32,260 nucleotides of DNA from Alicyclobacillus contaminans DSM 17975 (GCF_000429525.1 NZ_AUCA01000037.1:1-32260), one strand, 5' to 3'; shown: positions 1 through 7,784, counted from the first letter of the stretch. Notes: generated from the sequence alone by a model not told the origin. Program-made: numbers and translations.

Positions 1-108
1 TGGGACCGATACCGCTGTCAGCCGTGTCACGAGCGGGTTATGGCAGCAGCGTACGCGAGGGCGTATGTGGAGGAAAGCCGAGACGATATGCGGAGGTGGG
101 CGATGTGA
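1..108 (+). CDS. C-terminal end of an unidentified protein (5' partial)
   Basis: The frame is open from the first base and stops at TGA 106-108, giving about 35 residues with a CxxCH pair near the left edge, then an alanine/arginine-rich helix. CxxCH could be half of a zinc site, but the partner is outside the window. The stop overlaps the GTG of the next gene, the same coupling seen throughout this operon. The function cannot be told from this fragment. Confidence 0.55.
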   Translation, partial: WDRYRCQPCHERVMAAAYARAYVEESRDDMRRWAM

Positions 109-575
109 CGGAGCAGGAGTTTCAAGCGATTCGGGAGCGGTTGAGCAAGGTTGAGACAGACGAATGGCGCTATGTTGGGTCTCATACCGACGAGCACGGA
201 GCTGTTTCGGAATACATCGTGGCTGGTGACTACGCGAACGAAGGGGAACCAGACCTTGTTATACAGGTTTGGGGATCCGAAGATGACCGCGCATACGCAG
301 AGTTCATCGCCCACGTCTGCGAAGATGTACCCCGTCTGCTGGCTGAGATTGAGCGGCTGCGCGAAGCGTTGGAGGAAATCAACAAACACATCGAAACCCG
401 GCTGGAGAGCGTGAGTGACAAGCTTTGCAAAGAGATTGAAACGTACACTGATCACCCTGTCGCTCATAAGCGGAAACGCTCTGTCAGAGTGCAGCATGCG
501 CTCCAAACGGACAAACAAAGCCTGAGACACATCCAAGCGATTGTGGTCAGGGCACTGGACGGTGATTCTGCATGA
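105..575 (+). CDS. Phage accessory protein, C-terminal coiled coil
   Basis: 156 aa from GTG 105. I prefer this start to the ATG-less extension from position 24 because GGAGGTGGG (92-100) sits just ahead of it and it overlaps the previous stop as GTGA. The first half has mixed strands; around residues 65-100 is an acidic stretch followed by a helix of Leu/Glu/Arg heptads (LLAEIERLREALEEI). This arrangement, a short aspartate-rich piece then IPALLAEIERLR-type helix, is common in small early-region phage proteins of unknown role, sometimes compared with Ea22. The basic C-terminus (HKRKRSVR) could touch nucleic acid. No catalytic motif is visible. Confidence 0.7.
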   Translation: MTEQEFQAIRERLSKVETDEWRYVGSHTDEHGAVSEYIVAGDYANEGEPDLVIQVWGSEDDRAYAEFIAHVCEDVPRLLAEIERLREALEEINKHIETRLESVSDKLCKEIETYTDHPVAHKRKRSVRVQHALQTDKQSLRHIQAIVVRALDGDSA

Positions 576-745
576 CAGACTTCCGCGTTGGGCAGCTCGT
601 CCGCATAGGCCCCGGCGCCGACAACGCCGTAGGCAAGATGGGCCGGGTGGTATCGGTTGGCCTCTGCATCTGTGACGTTCGGGTCGAGGACGGTTGGACA
701 GGGGCGTTTTTCAAGGAGCATCTGCAACCAGTGAAGGAGGGTTGA
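572..745 (+). CDS. Small unknown protein, 57 aa
   Basis: It starts at ATG 572, overlapping the previous stop by ATGA, and ends TGA 743-745, just ahead of the recombination genes. The protein is compact and strand-rich (FRVGQLVRIGPG, GKMGRVVSV), which resembles an SH3-like or KOW-like small barrel: an initial hydrophobic strand, a Gly-Pro-Gly turn, then a lysine-glycine turn. Two cysteines (LCIC) sit mid-protein. It is too short for family assignment by eye. The tight coupling on both sides is the main reason to believe it is expressed. Confidence 0.6.
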   Translation: MTDFRVGQLVRIGPGADNAVGKMGRVVSVGLCICDVRVEDGWTGAFFKEHLQPVKEG

Positions 746-750
746 CCACA

Positions 751-1629
751 GTGCACGCCTTGAAGGTGATTCACACAGTTGGAAAAACCATCAGCGACTT
801 GGGAAGTGAGCGCAAAATCACCGGCTCCCGTATTGGCGCCATCGTCGGCCTAAATCCGTACGTGAGTCGCATGGAGGTGTTCGTCGACCTCACGGTGGGG
901 CTTCCGGAGAAACCTGATAACGAGGCGATGTACTGGGGTCGTGAGTTGGAGAATCGGGTGGCCAAGGAGTACACCATCCGCACTGGTCGAAAGATCCGGC
1001 GCGTCAACTACCTCCTGCAGCACCCGCTGTATGAGTGGGCGCAAGGAAACGTTGACCGGTTTGTATACGACAAGGAACTTGGCACCGGCGTCCTGGAGGT
1101 GAAGACGGCCAGCGAGTACGCCAACGGCGACTGGTCGCAGGGTATCGTGCCTCCTCATTATATGGCGCAACTCCAATGGTATCTGTTCGTGACTGGGCTT
1201 TCGTGGGGTGCGTTCGCGGTGCTGGTCGGGGGAAACAAGTTCTACATGTTCCAGGTGGACCGAGACAATCAGATGATAGACGCCATGTTTCAAGAAGCGA
1301 GGCGGTTCTGGTTCGAGCACGTGCTCACGAACACACCGCCCGAAGTGGACCCCTCGGAGTCGTGCAAACGGGCCTTGGCACATCTGTATCCGGAAGCCAA
1401 ACCAGAAAGCGTAATAGAACTCACGGCGGCCGCACAGTTCTGGGCAGACGAGTATCTGGCGGCATGCCAAGACGCGAAGGATGCGGAGCAACGGAAAGAG
1501 CAGGCCGCCAATGAACTGAAAGCGATGCTTGGAGATTACGAAGTTGGCACGTTCAACGGACAGAAGATTGTGACTTGGAAGAACGGGAAACGCGGACGGA
1601 CATTCCGAGTGATAGGAGGGCATGAATGA
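751..1629 (+). CDS. yqaJ: YqaJ-type viral recombinase (lambda-exonuclease-like nuclease)
   Basis: 292 aa. In this family the protein is a 5'-3' double-strand exonuclease of the PD-(D/E)XK fold that makes 3' single strands for the partner annealing protein. Visible motifs from the chosen start are the N-terminal SRIGAIVGLNPY signature (26-37), GRELE (63-67), an Asp at 102 in GNVDRF, and the ExK pair in LEVKTA (E116, K118). The PPHYMAQLQWYLF segment follows. GTG 751 is chosen because AAGGAGG (734-740) lies 10 bases ahead; an earlier in-frame TTG at 742 has no room for a ribosome site. The stop overlaps the ERF gene, so the two are co-translated as in other phage recombination pairs. Confidence 0.93.
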   Translation: MHALKVIHTVGKTISDLGSERKITGSRIGAIVGLNPYVSRMEVFVDLTVGLPEKPDNEAMYWGRELENRVAKEYTIRTGRKIRRVNYLLQHPLYEWAQGNVDRFVYDKELGTGVLEVKTASEYANGDWSQGIVPPHYMAQLQWYLFVTGLSWGAFAVLVGGNKFYMFQVDRDNQMIDAMFQEARRFWFEHVLTNTPPEVDPSESCKRALAHLYPEAKPESVIELTAAAQFWADEYLAACQDAKDAEQRKEQAANELKAMLGDYEVGTFNGQKIVTWKNGKRGRTFRVIGGHE

Positions 1630-2306
1630 TGGCCGGGAACAGTCTGGTGAAAAAGCTGGCGCAAGTGATGAAGCAGGTTCCGTACATCCAGAAGCGGGGA
1701 CGCAATTCATTCCACGGATATAACTACGCGACCGAGGCTGATGTGAACGAGAAAGTTCGAGAAGTTCTGGCCGAACAGAATGTGATTATGCTGCCGAGCA
1801 TGAAGGGTCACGAACTGCGTGAAACGGTGACAGCAAAGGGACAAACCGAGTACATCATTCGCGTGGATATGGACTTCACATTCATCGACGGAGACACAGG
1901 AGAACAACTGACCATATCCATGTCAGGCGAAGGCCAGGATCGCGGTGATAAAGCCATCTACAAGGCGATTTCCGGCGCGCAAAAGTATGCGCTCATGAAG
2001 GTATTCATGATCCCGACCGGAGACGATCCCGAAGGCGATGAGGGTGTAGATGAACGCAACCACGGGAAGGCGACGGAGCAACCTCGCAAGCCAAGCAACG
2101 TGACTGACATCAACGAGCAGCTGAAAGGGACCGCCACTTCCGCGCAACTGAAAGCCGTAGAATCGGCTATCGCAAAAAAGAAGCTCCAACCTGATGAGGT
2201 CGCGGTAGTCCTGCAGAAGTTTGGCGTGGCACGCATTGAGGAACTACAGGCCGGTGACGTTGGGAACGCAGTCAAAGAGATCATGAACTTCAAGGTGGCG
2301 AAGTGA
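1626..2306 (+). CDS. erf: ERF-family single-strand annealing protein
   Basis: 226 aa. ERF proteins coat single-stranded DNA and promote annealing or strand invasion in phage recombination. The core covers roughly residues 5-140, with the recognisable [14 protein letters not shown] segment (about 28-41), a central beta region, and the [19 protein letters not shown] helix (about 105-123) followed by IPTGDDPE, both typical of ERF. The C-terminal third is a linker plus a small helical region. The start is ATG 1626 or the adjacent ATG 1629, overlapping the exonuclease stop. Its neighbours YqaJ and SSB make a complete exonuclease-annealase-SSB set. Confidence 0.92.
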   Translation: MMAGNSLVKKLAQVMKQVPYIQKRGRNSFHGYNYATEADVNEKVREVLAEQNVIMLPSMKGHELRETVTAKGQTEYIIRVDMDFTFIDGDTGEQLTISMSGEGQDRGDKAIYKAISGAQKYALMKVFMIPTGDDPEGDEGVDERNHGKATEQPRKPSNVTDINEQLKGTATSAQLKAVESAIAKKKLQPDEVAVVLQKFGVARIEELQAGDVGNAVKEIMNFKVAK

Positions 2307-2734
2307 TGCTGAACCGAGTGATTCTGATTGGACGGCTGACACAAGACCCAGAACTGCGATATACGCAGTCAGGTACAGCGGTAGCAAGTTTCACCTTAGC
2401 AGTAAACCGTCCGAAGAACGGAGATAAGCAAGAGGCGGACTTCATCAACATCGTGGTGTGGCAAAAACAAGCCGAACTGTGTGCGCAGTATCTGCATAAA
2501 GGACGGCTGGCCGCGGTAGACGGGCGGTTGCAAATTCGCACCTATGAGAACCGGGAAGGCCAGAAGGTTCGTGTCGCAGAGGTGGTCGCAGAAGGCGTCA
2601 GATTTCTGGATCGGGGAGGTGCAGAGGGTGAGAAACATTCTGCTCAGGCAACATCCAGACCGCAAGCAGATACCTTCGATGACCCGTTTGCGGACGATAC
2701 ACCCATCACCACGGATGATGACCTCCCGTTCTAA
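2306..2734 (+). CDS. ssb: Single-stranded DNA-binding protein
   Basis: 142 aa. It binds single-stranded DNA as an OB-fold tetramer during phage replication and recombination. [20 protein letters not shown] at the N-terminus, [29 protein letters not shown] and [18 protein letters not shown] are the classic SSB signatures, covering residues 1 to about 105. A disordered linker follows, then the acidic tip DDDLPF that recruits partner proteins. ATG 2306 shares a base with the ERF stop (TGATG); GTG 2303 is possible but less likely. Confidence 0.96.
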   Translation: MLNRVILIGRLTQDPELRYTQSGTAVASFTLAVNRPKNGDKQEADFINIVVWQKQAELCAQYLHKGRLAAVDGRLQIRTYENREGQKVRVAEVVAEGVRFLDRGGAEGEKHSAQATSRPQADTFDDPFADDTPITTDDDLPF

Positions 2735-2759
2735 GCGCCCCCTGTTGCGGAGGGTCCCC

Positions 2760-3026
2760 GTGCCCTCCGCCCAGGCGGTCGGCTTGGCACTGTGCGTATT
2801 GCTCGGGGGCGTAGCCCTGGCTCAGTACACCACCCATGACCTACATACAGCACGAACGACAACCTACGTGGTGCAGCAGGGTGACAGTCTTTGGTCCATA
2901 GCCACAGCTGCGGATAAGCATCACGATCCGCGGGACGTGGTGGCTGAGATACAGAGCCTGAACGGGCTCACGAACACTGACATACAGCCGGGGCAGACCC
3001 TGGTGATTCCGATGGATGGGAGGTAA
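2760..3026 (+). CDS. Small membrane-anchored LysM protein, YneA-like
   Basis: 88 aa from GTG 2760, which has GGAGGG at 2749-2754; a longer version from ATG 2718, overlapping ssb, lacks a ribosome site. Residues about 5-22 form one hydrophobic segment (VGLALCVLLGGVALA). A short spacer leads to a LysM domain (about 38-85: YVVQQGDSLWSIA ... GQTLVIP). LysM binds peptidoglycan. One N-terminal membrane helix plus one LysM at about 90-105 aa is the architecture of YneA, the SOS-induced division inhibitor of Bacillus. Placement among early genes rather than in a lysis cassette fits delaying host division better than lysis. That role is inferred. Confidence 0.85.
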   Translation: MPSAQAVGLALCVLLGGVALAQYTTHDLHTARTTTYVVQQGDSLWSIATAADKHHDPRDVVAEIQSLNGLTNTDIQPGQTLVIPMDGR

Positions 3027-3031
3027 TCGAT

Positions 3032-3244
3032 ATGAAGGTCTCCATGGAGTCATTTGGTTCCGGTGTATTTGAGGGTCAGTTCGGAGTAGTGGAGATAGAT
3101 GGTCGGCGATATAAGTATGCGTTTGAGTTTGAGATCGGTACTTGGACCGATGCAGAGGATTACCTGGACAATGTCCGGTTGGACTTCGAAATCGAAGCAC
3201 GATCGGGTATTCAGACTAGCGACTTGTTTGAGCAGTTGGTGTGA
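3032..3244 (+). CDS. Unknown protein, 70 aa
   Basis: It starts at ATG 3032, six bases after the LysM stop, with GGGAGGTAA immediately upstream. The protein is acidic and strand-rich, with alternating hydrophobic residues (GVVEIDGRRYKYAFEFEIG), then an Asp/Glu-rich second half (TDAEDYLDNVRLDFEIEA). I do not recognise it. Its stop overlaps a GTG that could start a very small ORF. Between the LysM protein and the replication initiator it probably belongs to the same early transcript. Confidence 0.65.
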   Translation: MKVSMESFGSGVFEGQFGVVEIDGRRYKYAFEFEIGTWTDAEDYLDNVRLDFEIEARSGIQTSDLFEQLV

Positions 3245-3321
3245 GTGTTGCGGCCGCATCCCACAAAAGAGAGGGTATGCGGCCGGGGCGGAGATTATTC
3301 GGTGTACGGGAGGTGAAATGA
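3241..3321 (+). CDS. Possible 26-aa ORF coupled to the previous stop
   Basis: GTG 3241 overlaps the preceding stop as GTGA and the frame closes at TGA 3319-3321, directly against the GTG of the next gene. It would encode a short basic peptide ending in GVREVK. There is no separate ribosome site and the DNA also forms a long hairpin, so it may be only spacer. Its exact fit between two genes is the argument for it. Confidence 0.25.
   Translation: MSVAAASHKREGMRPGRRLFGVREVK
3252..3284 (+). repeat. Inverted repeat / hairpin between two early genes
   Basis: GGCCGCATCCC (3252-3262) pairs with GGG-T-ATGCGGCC (3273-3284), an 11-bp stem with one bulged T and a 10-base A-rich loop. No T-run follows, so it is not a standard terminator. 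It ends about 25 bases before the ribosome site of the replication gene. It could be an mRNA processing or stability element. Confidence 0.5.
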
Positions 3322-4221
3322 GTGGCTTGGATAGAGTCACATCAATCGATTGCTCGGCATCCGAAGACAATTCGTCTATCACGGTTGCTTGGTGTGTCAA
3401 AACCGGCAGCAATCGGATACCTCCATCAGCTTTGGTGGTGGTCACTTGATTACGCGCAGGATGGGGACCTTTCAAGGTACACAGTTGATGAAATAGAAGC
3501 TGGTGCGGAATGGGACGGAGAACCGGGGAAGTTTCTTGAATCCATCCGCAAAGCCGGTTTCGTAGACGAAGATGATCAACTCCACGATTGGTACGACTAC
3601 GCAGGGAAATATATTGAACAACGCGAGAAAGATGCTGAGCGCAAGCGTGAACAAAGAGAGAAAGCAAAGCAGAAAAAGAAAAAGGACGTCCAACCGATGT
3701 CCGGCGGACGTCCGGAGGACATCCAACCGATGTCCGGGTGTACCAACCAACCATACCAACCAACCAACCATACCAACCAACCGCATGGACATGAACCACT
3801 GCCGCCGTTTGGCGACGAATCAGAACTGGACCTTGACACCTACTGCCGAGAAGTCGAAAGCCAGATGATTGCCTGCGGCGCCAATCCCAACTACACAGCG
3901 AAGGGAGAGGCCTACAGGTGGATCAAGCGATTCCACGAATCCAAAGTGCCAATCTCGTTCGTCAGGTCGGGGATAGTACAAGCCTATGCGAAAAAGGCGG
4001 ACATTAGCACCTTCACATACTGCGCGAAAGTGATACAGGACTTGTGGCAGAGGGAACTAGCGAAACGGGAGTCGGTTCAGCCGCTAGAGATATCCGTTTC
4101 TGTGGAATCTCACCGGAGTCGTGAATCGCCCAAGGAAGTAACTGGGGGGCCTTACGTCCCACGGGATCTCCCTCCGGAAGTCGCCGCATTACTACAGGAG
4201 GTCGATGATGGTGCGGGTTGA
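3322..4221 (+). CDS. Phage replication initiation protein (DnaD/O-like)
   Basis: 299 aa. GTG 3322 is preceded by GGGAGGTG. Residues 1 to about 110 look like a winged-helix replication domain (WIESHQSIARHPKTIRLSRLL, GYLHQLWWWSLDYA, then a wing and FVDEDDQLHDWYDYAGKYIE). A very basic helix follows (about 95-122), then a repeat-rich linker. The C-terminal part (about 170-265) is helical. Lying directly ahead of and overlapping the DnaB-type helicase, it most likely binds the phage origin and helps load the helicase, as lambda O/P or DnaD-type proteins do. The repeat tract at 3688-3785 lies inside this gene and might also serve as origin DNA. Confidence 0.8.
   Translation: MAWIESHQSIARHPKTIRLSRLLGVSKPAAIGYLHQLWWWSLDYAQDGDLSRYTVDEIEAGAEWDGEPGKFLESIRKAGFVDEDDQLHDWYDYAGKYIEQREKDAERKREQREKAKQKKKKDVQPMSGGRPEDIQPMSGCTNQPYQPTNHTNQPHGHEPLPPFGDESELDLDTYCREVESQMIACGANPNYTAKGEAYRWIKRFHESKVPISFVRSGIVQAYAKKADISTFTYCAKVIQDLWQRELAKRESVQPLEISVSVESHRSRESPKEVTGGPYVPRDLPPEVAALLQEVDDGAG
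3688..3785 (+). repeat. Tandem repeats in the initiator-gene linker
   Basis: Two copies of TCCAACCGATGTCCGG, 33 bases apart (about 3689-3704 and 3722-3737), are followed by an ACCAACCAACCAT-type tract with three near-copies (about 3742-3781). In protein this gives QPMSG twice and then Asn/Gln/Pro/Thr-rich repeats. Iterated short repeats inside an initiator gene are typical of phage replication origins. Confidence 0.6.
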
Positions 4222-5503
4222 TCCAACGCAAGCAGAGGCAACGCTTTGCGCGACGCTCATCCAGCGCCCTGACCTACTCGACGAAGTCAATCTGAGCCAC
4301 GAGGATTTCCTGGATCCAGACCTCGGGCTGATATTCCGGACGGTGCAATGGCTTGCGGAGCGCGGCAAACCGGTCACCTCATTCGCTATCGTCGAAAAGT
4401 TGGCCAAGCGCGTAGATACGGACAAATTGGCTGACATCACGTCTGGAATCCTCGCCAAGCCTTGGGCTATTCAGGACACTACGAGGATTGTGAAAGATGC
4501 ATCTACTCGGCGTCGTCTGGTACAAACCGCTCACCGGATGATTGAGATGGCAGAGACAGCCGAACGGATTGACGACGATGCACTGTCGGAGATCGAAAAG
4601 TCCTTCGCTGAGGTGTCGTCCAGCGTAGAGGGTGAGACCGGCCCGGTTCATGTGTCGCAGATTGCAGATGAGTACATGACCATGCTGGAGGAACGGGTCA
4701 AAAACAAGGGCCAACTGCCGGGCGTGGACACAGGGTTCAAGCAACTAAACGTTTGGCTGCATGGATGGCGTCCGGGGGACCTGTTCGTGGTCGGCGCCCG
4801 GCCATCCATGGGAAAGACGGCGTTCGCTCTGCAGTCGGCTGCGGCCGGTGCACGTGATAGCTGCGTGGTGGTGTTCAGCATCGAAATGCTGCGGTACACG
4901 CTGATGGACCGGATGGTCTCCGCAGAGTCCATGATACCGATGTTCAACCTGATGAACGGGAACATTCAGGATGACAACTGGTACGGCATCACATCTGCGG
5001 TCAGCGAGATTGGTCAGCGGAACTTATTCATCGACGACAACCCGTACGCCACGGTCCCGTACATCCGGGCCAAGTTGCGACGGATCGCGCGGCAGAACCA
5101 AGGGATGAAGCTCGTTGCCTTCGTGGACTATCTGCAGATTGTGAAAGTTTCCAAGAAGGGGCGAAGTCGGGTTGAGGAGATCGGGCTCATCAGTACAGAG
5201 CTAAAGGCGCTGGCCAAAGAGTTGCAGTGTTCCATCGTCGCACTAGCACAGGTCAATCGCGAGGTAGAGAAACGGGCAGACAAGCGTCCAACGCTATCGG
5301 ACCTACGTGATTCTGGCCAAATCGAGCAGGATGCCGACGTGATCATGTTCCTCTACCGGGATGAGTACTACAACCCGGAGACGCCGACCAAAGGCGTGGT
5401 GGAAATCATCGTTGCGAAGAACCGAAATGGGCCGCAGGGAACGGCCAAAGTAGGGTTCGCCAAAGAGTTTCAGCGGTTCATCGATGTATCGGAGGAGGGC
5501 TGA
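4205..5503 (+). CDS. dnaB: Replicative DNA helicase, DnaB family
   Basis: 432 aa, hexameric 5'-3' replication helicase. The N-terminal helical domain (about 1-120) begins with a QAEATLCATLIQRPD segment. The RecA-like ATPase domain holds Walker A GARPSMGKTAFA (about residues 196-207), FSIEM, Walker B VAFVDYLQIV (about 303-312), and the DLRDSGQIEQDADVIMFLYR and AKNRNGPQG motifs typical of DnaB. AGGAGGT at 4196-4202 suits ATG 4205 or 4208. It overlaps the initiator gene by 17 bases, so the pair is co-translated. All core motifs are present, so it should be active. Confidence 0.96.
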   Translation: MMVRVDPTQAEATLCATLIQRPDLLDEVNLSHEDFLDPDLGLIFRTVQWLAERGKPVTSFAIVEKLAKRVDTDKLADITSGILAKPWAIQDTTRIVKDASTRRRLVQTAHRMIEMAETAERIDDDALSEIEKSFAEVSSSVEGETGPVHVSQIADEYMTMLEERVKNKGQLPGVDTGFKQLNVWLHGWRPGDLFVVGARPSMGKTAFALQSAAAGARDSCVVVFSIEMLRYTLMDRMVSAESMIPMFNLMNGNIQDDNWYGITSAVSEIGQRNLFIDDNPYATVPYIRAKLRRIARQNQGMKLVAFVDYLQIVKVSKKGRSRVEEIGLISTELKALAKELQCSIVALAQVNREVEKRADKRPTLSDLRDSGQIEQDADVIMFLYRDEYYNPETPTKGVVEIIVAKNRNGPQGTAKVGFAKEFQRFIDVSEEG

Positions 5504-5505
5504 AC

Positions 5506-5739
5506 ATGGACAAGCAGTTGGTCAATGACATCGCAAAAGAATGCGTCGCGCACGGCGGGAACATGGCGGCGAAGTTGCACAGAGCCCTGCAACTGCAGAT
5601 GGCCATGCGGCAGGAGGGCATCGACTTTCCGACGCTGGCGGATGCCTTCGCAATCCTGGCGAGTTGGGAAGGACACCGGGTGACTGTCGACTCTATGACA
5701 TGGGTACCGCCGCTGATGCAGGACGGTGAAACGACATGA
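5506..5739 (+). CDS. Unknown helical protein, 77 aa
   Basis: ATG 5506 follows the helicase stop by two bases, with GGAGGAGG at 5491-5498. The protein is mostly helical with a Met/Gln-rich stretch (ALQLQMAMRQEG) and ends near a Trp-Val-Pro-Pro segment. I do not recognise it. A second frame in the same stretch is a shadow. It is coupled by ATGA to the next small gene. Confidence 0.7.
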   Translation: MDKQLVNDIAKECVAHGGNMAAKLHRALQLQMAMRQEGIDFPTLADAFAILASWEGHRVTVDSMTWVPPLMQDGETT

Positions 5740-5942
5740 CAGACCTCGAAACGCAGGACATCTGCCGCGTCCAGATCCCGGCGGTGCCAACGGTAAGCAG
5801 TGTAGTGGCCACGCTGGAGAGCCTAGTCCGGCAGCTACAGCGCTACGACCACACCCGGCGGGTGACGAGGATACGGATGCACCCGGAGGATAGGAGCATC
5901 AGGATCACGCTGGCGCCGGTAAGGGAGGTGGACACGGAATGA
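5736..5942 (+). CDS. Unknown protein, 68 aa
   Basis: It overlaps both neighbours by ATGA. A strand-like N-terminus leads to a helix (VVATLESLVRQLQRY) and then a strand pair (RVTRIRMHPEDRSIRITLAPV). The layout resembles small phage alpha/beta proteins, but no motif identifies it. Confidence 0.7.
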   Translation: MTDLETQDICRVQIPAVPTVSSVVATLESLVRQLQRYDHTRRVTRIRMHPEDRSIRITLAPVREVDTE

Positions 5943-6184
5943 CACGAAGCATCCCAAAGTGGTTCGAAGAGTGGGCGGAGGACGCAGTGGAGCAGTGGAA
6001 GCACGACGGGCGGTGGTACATCATCCGTCACGCGGAAGGAACGAAGTTTGGATGGTGCCTTGACTTCGTGGATTTCGATGGCATGGGTGGTGGCGGAGCA
6101 CCGTTCGCCACGCGCGAGGAGTTGGATGAGTACGTGCGGAGATACCGGCTGCGCCCATATGAGCAGCTGACGCTGGGGATATGA
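5939..6184 (+). CDS. Unknown protein, 81 aa
   Basis: ATG 5939 overlaps the previous stop. An amphipathic Trp/Glu-rich N-terminus (WFEEWAEDAVEQWKHDGRWYIIRH) is followed by a GGGG loop (about residue 52) and a C-terminal helix EELDEYVRRYRL. The aromatic-rich start could mark a protein-protein contact or an anti-host product. No family is recognised. Confidence 0.7.
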   Translation: MTRSIPKWFEEWAEDAVEQWKHDGRWYIIRHAEGTKFGWCLDFVDFDGMGGGGAPFATREELDEYVRRYRLRPYEQLTLGI

Positions 6185-6196
6185 GGGGGATGCGAT

Positions 6197-6667
6197 GTGA
6201 CCTGGCAACTGACTCACAAAGGTAACCGGCAGGCTGTCCAACTTGCGGATCGGCACTACACTCGGCAGAAACCAGGAACATCGCAATTCTGCCGGCCCGG
6301 AAGAAATCTGGTGCTCCTAAGTCGAGACGAACGTGCACTGTGGGTTACGTGGTCCGGGATACGTGATGACGGGTATGACGCATGGGAGTGCACGCTGTTC
6401 CGGAACGAGGGCCACTACCTGAGCAGTCATCTGATAGTCCTGGCGCTAGGGATCACGCAACACCTGTGGGGGACGCCTCCGCCGGACGGGATCCTGACGT
6501 ACGTCGGCAAACACCTGCGCGGAGGATGTTTCTATGCGGCCGGGTTTCGGCGTATCGGGCAAAGCCAGGACGGAAAGCCCCTACTGCAATTGCCATCTGA
6601 TCGGATGCCGCCGCCATTGGAGGCGGCCGAAAGTGGGCTGTGGGCGCATGAGATACGAGTCGTGTGA
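6197..6667 (+). CDS. Conserved phage protein with HYTR / FRNE motifs, unknown role
   Basis: 156 aa from GTG 6197 behind GAGGGGG. It carries LADRHYTRQKPGTSQFCRPG near the N-terminus, a strand LVLLSRDERALWVTW, then YDAWECTLFRNE, LSSHLIVLAL and LTYVGKHLRGGCFYAAGFRRIGQS. From memory, a group of phage and actinobacterial proteins of this length shares the order HY(S/T)xR, GPGxxLxL, W-to-FRNE, and a final CFxxAGWRRCG-like strand. I believe this is that group. It is sometimes compared with acyltransferases, but no function is established here. The Cys and His residues are conserved-looking. It sits next to the DUF5131 gene. Confidence 0.7.
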   Translation: MTWQLTHKGNRQAVQLADRHYTRQKPGTSQFCRPGRNLVLLSRDERALWVTWSGIRDDGYDAWECTLFRNEGHYLSSHLIVLALGITQHLWGTPPPDGILTYVGKHLRGGCFYAAGFRRIGQSQDGKPLLQLPSDRMPPPLEAAESGLWAHEIRVV

Positions 6668-6683
6668 AAGGAGCGGTTGAGTG

Positions 6684-7559
6684 ATGGGTGATAGAAGCGC
6701 GATTGAGTGGACAGACGCCACATGGAACCCGGTTACAGGGTGCTCCAAAGTGAGGTTTGGATTGACTGAAAAGCCGTGGACAGCCCCGAACGCCGCAGTG
6801 AACGTAAAACTGCATCCGGAGCGATTGTATGAACCGTTGAAGTGGAAAAAGCCGCGGAGAGTGTTCGTCAACAGCATGAGTGATTTGTTCCATGAGCAGG
6901 TGCCGGATGAGTTCATCATCCAGGTGTGGGAAACGATGGCGGGTGCTCCGCATCACGTGTTTCAAATTCTCACGAAGCGCCCAGAGCGGATGATGAACTG
7001 GGTCAAGAAGTACGGAACGCACGTCATTACAGGAGAACCTGCACTGAAAAACGTCTGGCTCGGTGTCAGCGTCGAGAACCAGAAGGCCGCAGATGAACGG
7101 ATTCCGCTACTCCTGCAGACGCCAGCGGCGGTGAGGTTTCTGAGCTGCGAGCCGCTACTGGGTCCGGTGGATCTGTCTGCGTACAAGCCATTCGACGGCG
7201 AGTGCTACTGCCAAGACCGGCCGAATGGATGCAAGCCGCGCTTCGCAATTGGATGCCCGGAGACTGCGATTGACTGGGTCATAGTGGGCGGCGAGAGCGG
7301 CCCACATGCGCGTCCCATGCACCCGGACTGGGCGCGGAGCTTGAGGGACCAGTGCCAACAAGCCGGAGTCCCGTTCTTCTTCAAGCAGCACGGAGAATTC
7401 TCGAATCCCAGCGCCTCGGGTATCCATCTGAACGACGTTGGTGACAAACCGCTTTACCAATTCGATGACGGAATCTCAGTGTGGCGTGTGGGCAAGAAGA
7501 AAGCAGGCCGCATGCTCGATGGACGCACATGGGACGAATACCCGGAAAGGAGCGTGTGA
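6684..7559 (+). CDS. Gp37/Gp68-family protein (DUF5131) lacking the Cys motif
   Basis: 291 aa, ATG 6684, with AAGGAG at 6668-6673. Family hallmarks are clear: SAIEWTDATWNPVTGCSKV at residues 5-23, then PRRVFVNSMSDLFHEQVP, FQILTKRPERM, VWLGVSVENQKAADERIPLL, RFLSCEPLLGPVDL, WVIVGGESGPHARPMHPDW and a PFFFKQHGE end. Members I remember have a radical-SAM-like GCxxCYAE stretch straight after TGC(T/S)KV. Here KV runs directly into RFGLTEKPWT, which in relatives comes after that stretch. About 20 residues therefore seem to have been lost in frame. The function of the family is not firmly known; this copy may be inactive or altered. Confidence 0.9.
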   Translation: MGDRSAIEWTDATWNPVTGCSKVRFGLTEKPWTAPNAAVNVKLHPERLYEPLKWKKPRRVFVNSMSDLFHEQVPDEFIIQVWETMAGAPHHVFQILTKRPERMMNWVKKYGTHVITGEPALKNVWLGVSVENQKAADERIPLLLQTPAAVRFLSCEPLLGPVDLSAYKPFDGECYCQDRPNGCKPRFAIGCPETAIDWVIVGGESGPHARPMHPDWARSLRDQCQQAGVPFFFKQHGEFSNPSASGIHLNDVGDKPLYQFDDGISVWRVGKKKAGRMLDGRTWDEYPERSV

Positions 7560-7562
7560 TGG

Positions 7563-7784
7563 ATGGCGAGAGCCGACGAGAACAAAGTCCACCGGATGGA
7601 CTTCACCCGCTTTGAATTGGCGGTTTTGCTGGGCGCGCTTGAAGAGGCGTACACGAGGTGCGAACGGGAGGGCTGCGACGTCTGCTGGAAGCGGCGAGTG
7701 TTGGCCGAGCGCATCGAGCGCAAGTTGCCGCGGAGCATGGTCGCATCACCGGTAGCGCTCTGGCGGCGGCGGGGTGATGCGTGA
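7563..7784 (+). CDS. Small phage protein with Cys pair, 73 aa
   Basis: ATG 7563 with AAAGGAG at 7546-7552. After a short N-terminus, LAVLLGALEEAYTRCEREGCDVCWKRRVLAERIE forms two helices joined by a CxxxxCxxC turn (Cys around residues 32, 37 and 40), which could bind zinc with one more ligand. The C-terminus is basic. It couples to the next gene by TGATG. I know similar short helical Cys-turn proteins only as uncharacterised phage products. Confidence 0.7.
   Translation: MARADENKVHRMDFTRFELAVLLGALEEAYTRCEREGCDVCWKRRVLAERIERKLPRSMVASPVALWRRRGDA

Noticed and set aside
24-104. Upstream extension of the first complete gene
   Set aside because: GTG 105 has the ribosome site and couples to the previous stop; the extension overlaps the preceding frame.
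850-1710. Long minus-strand ORF (286 codons) opposite the exonuclease
   Set aside because: No ribosome site or protein character; the + strand gene is clearly YqaJ.
3742-3781. CRISPR-like repeats
   Set aside because: Units are about 13-16 bases, inside a coding frame, with no spacers; no CRISPR array was seen anywhere in the window.
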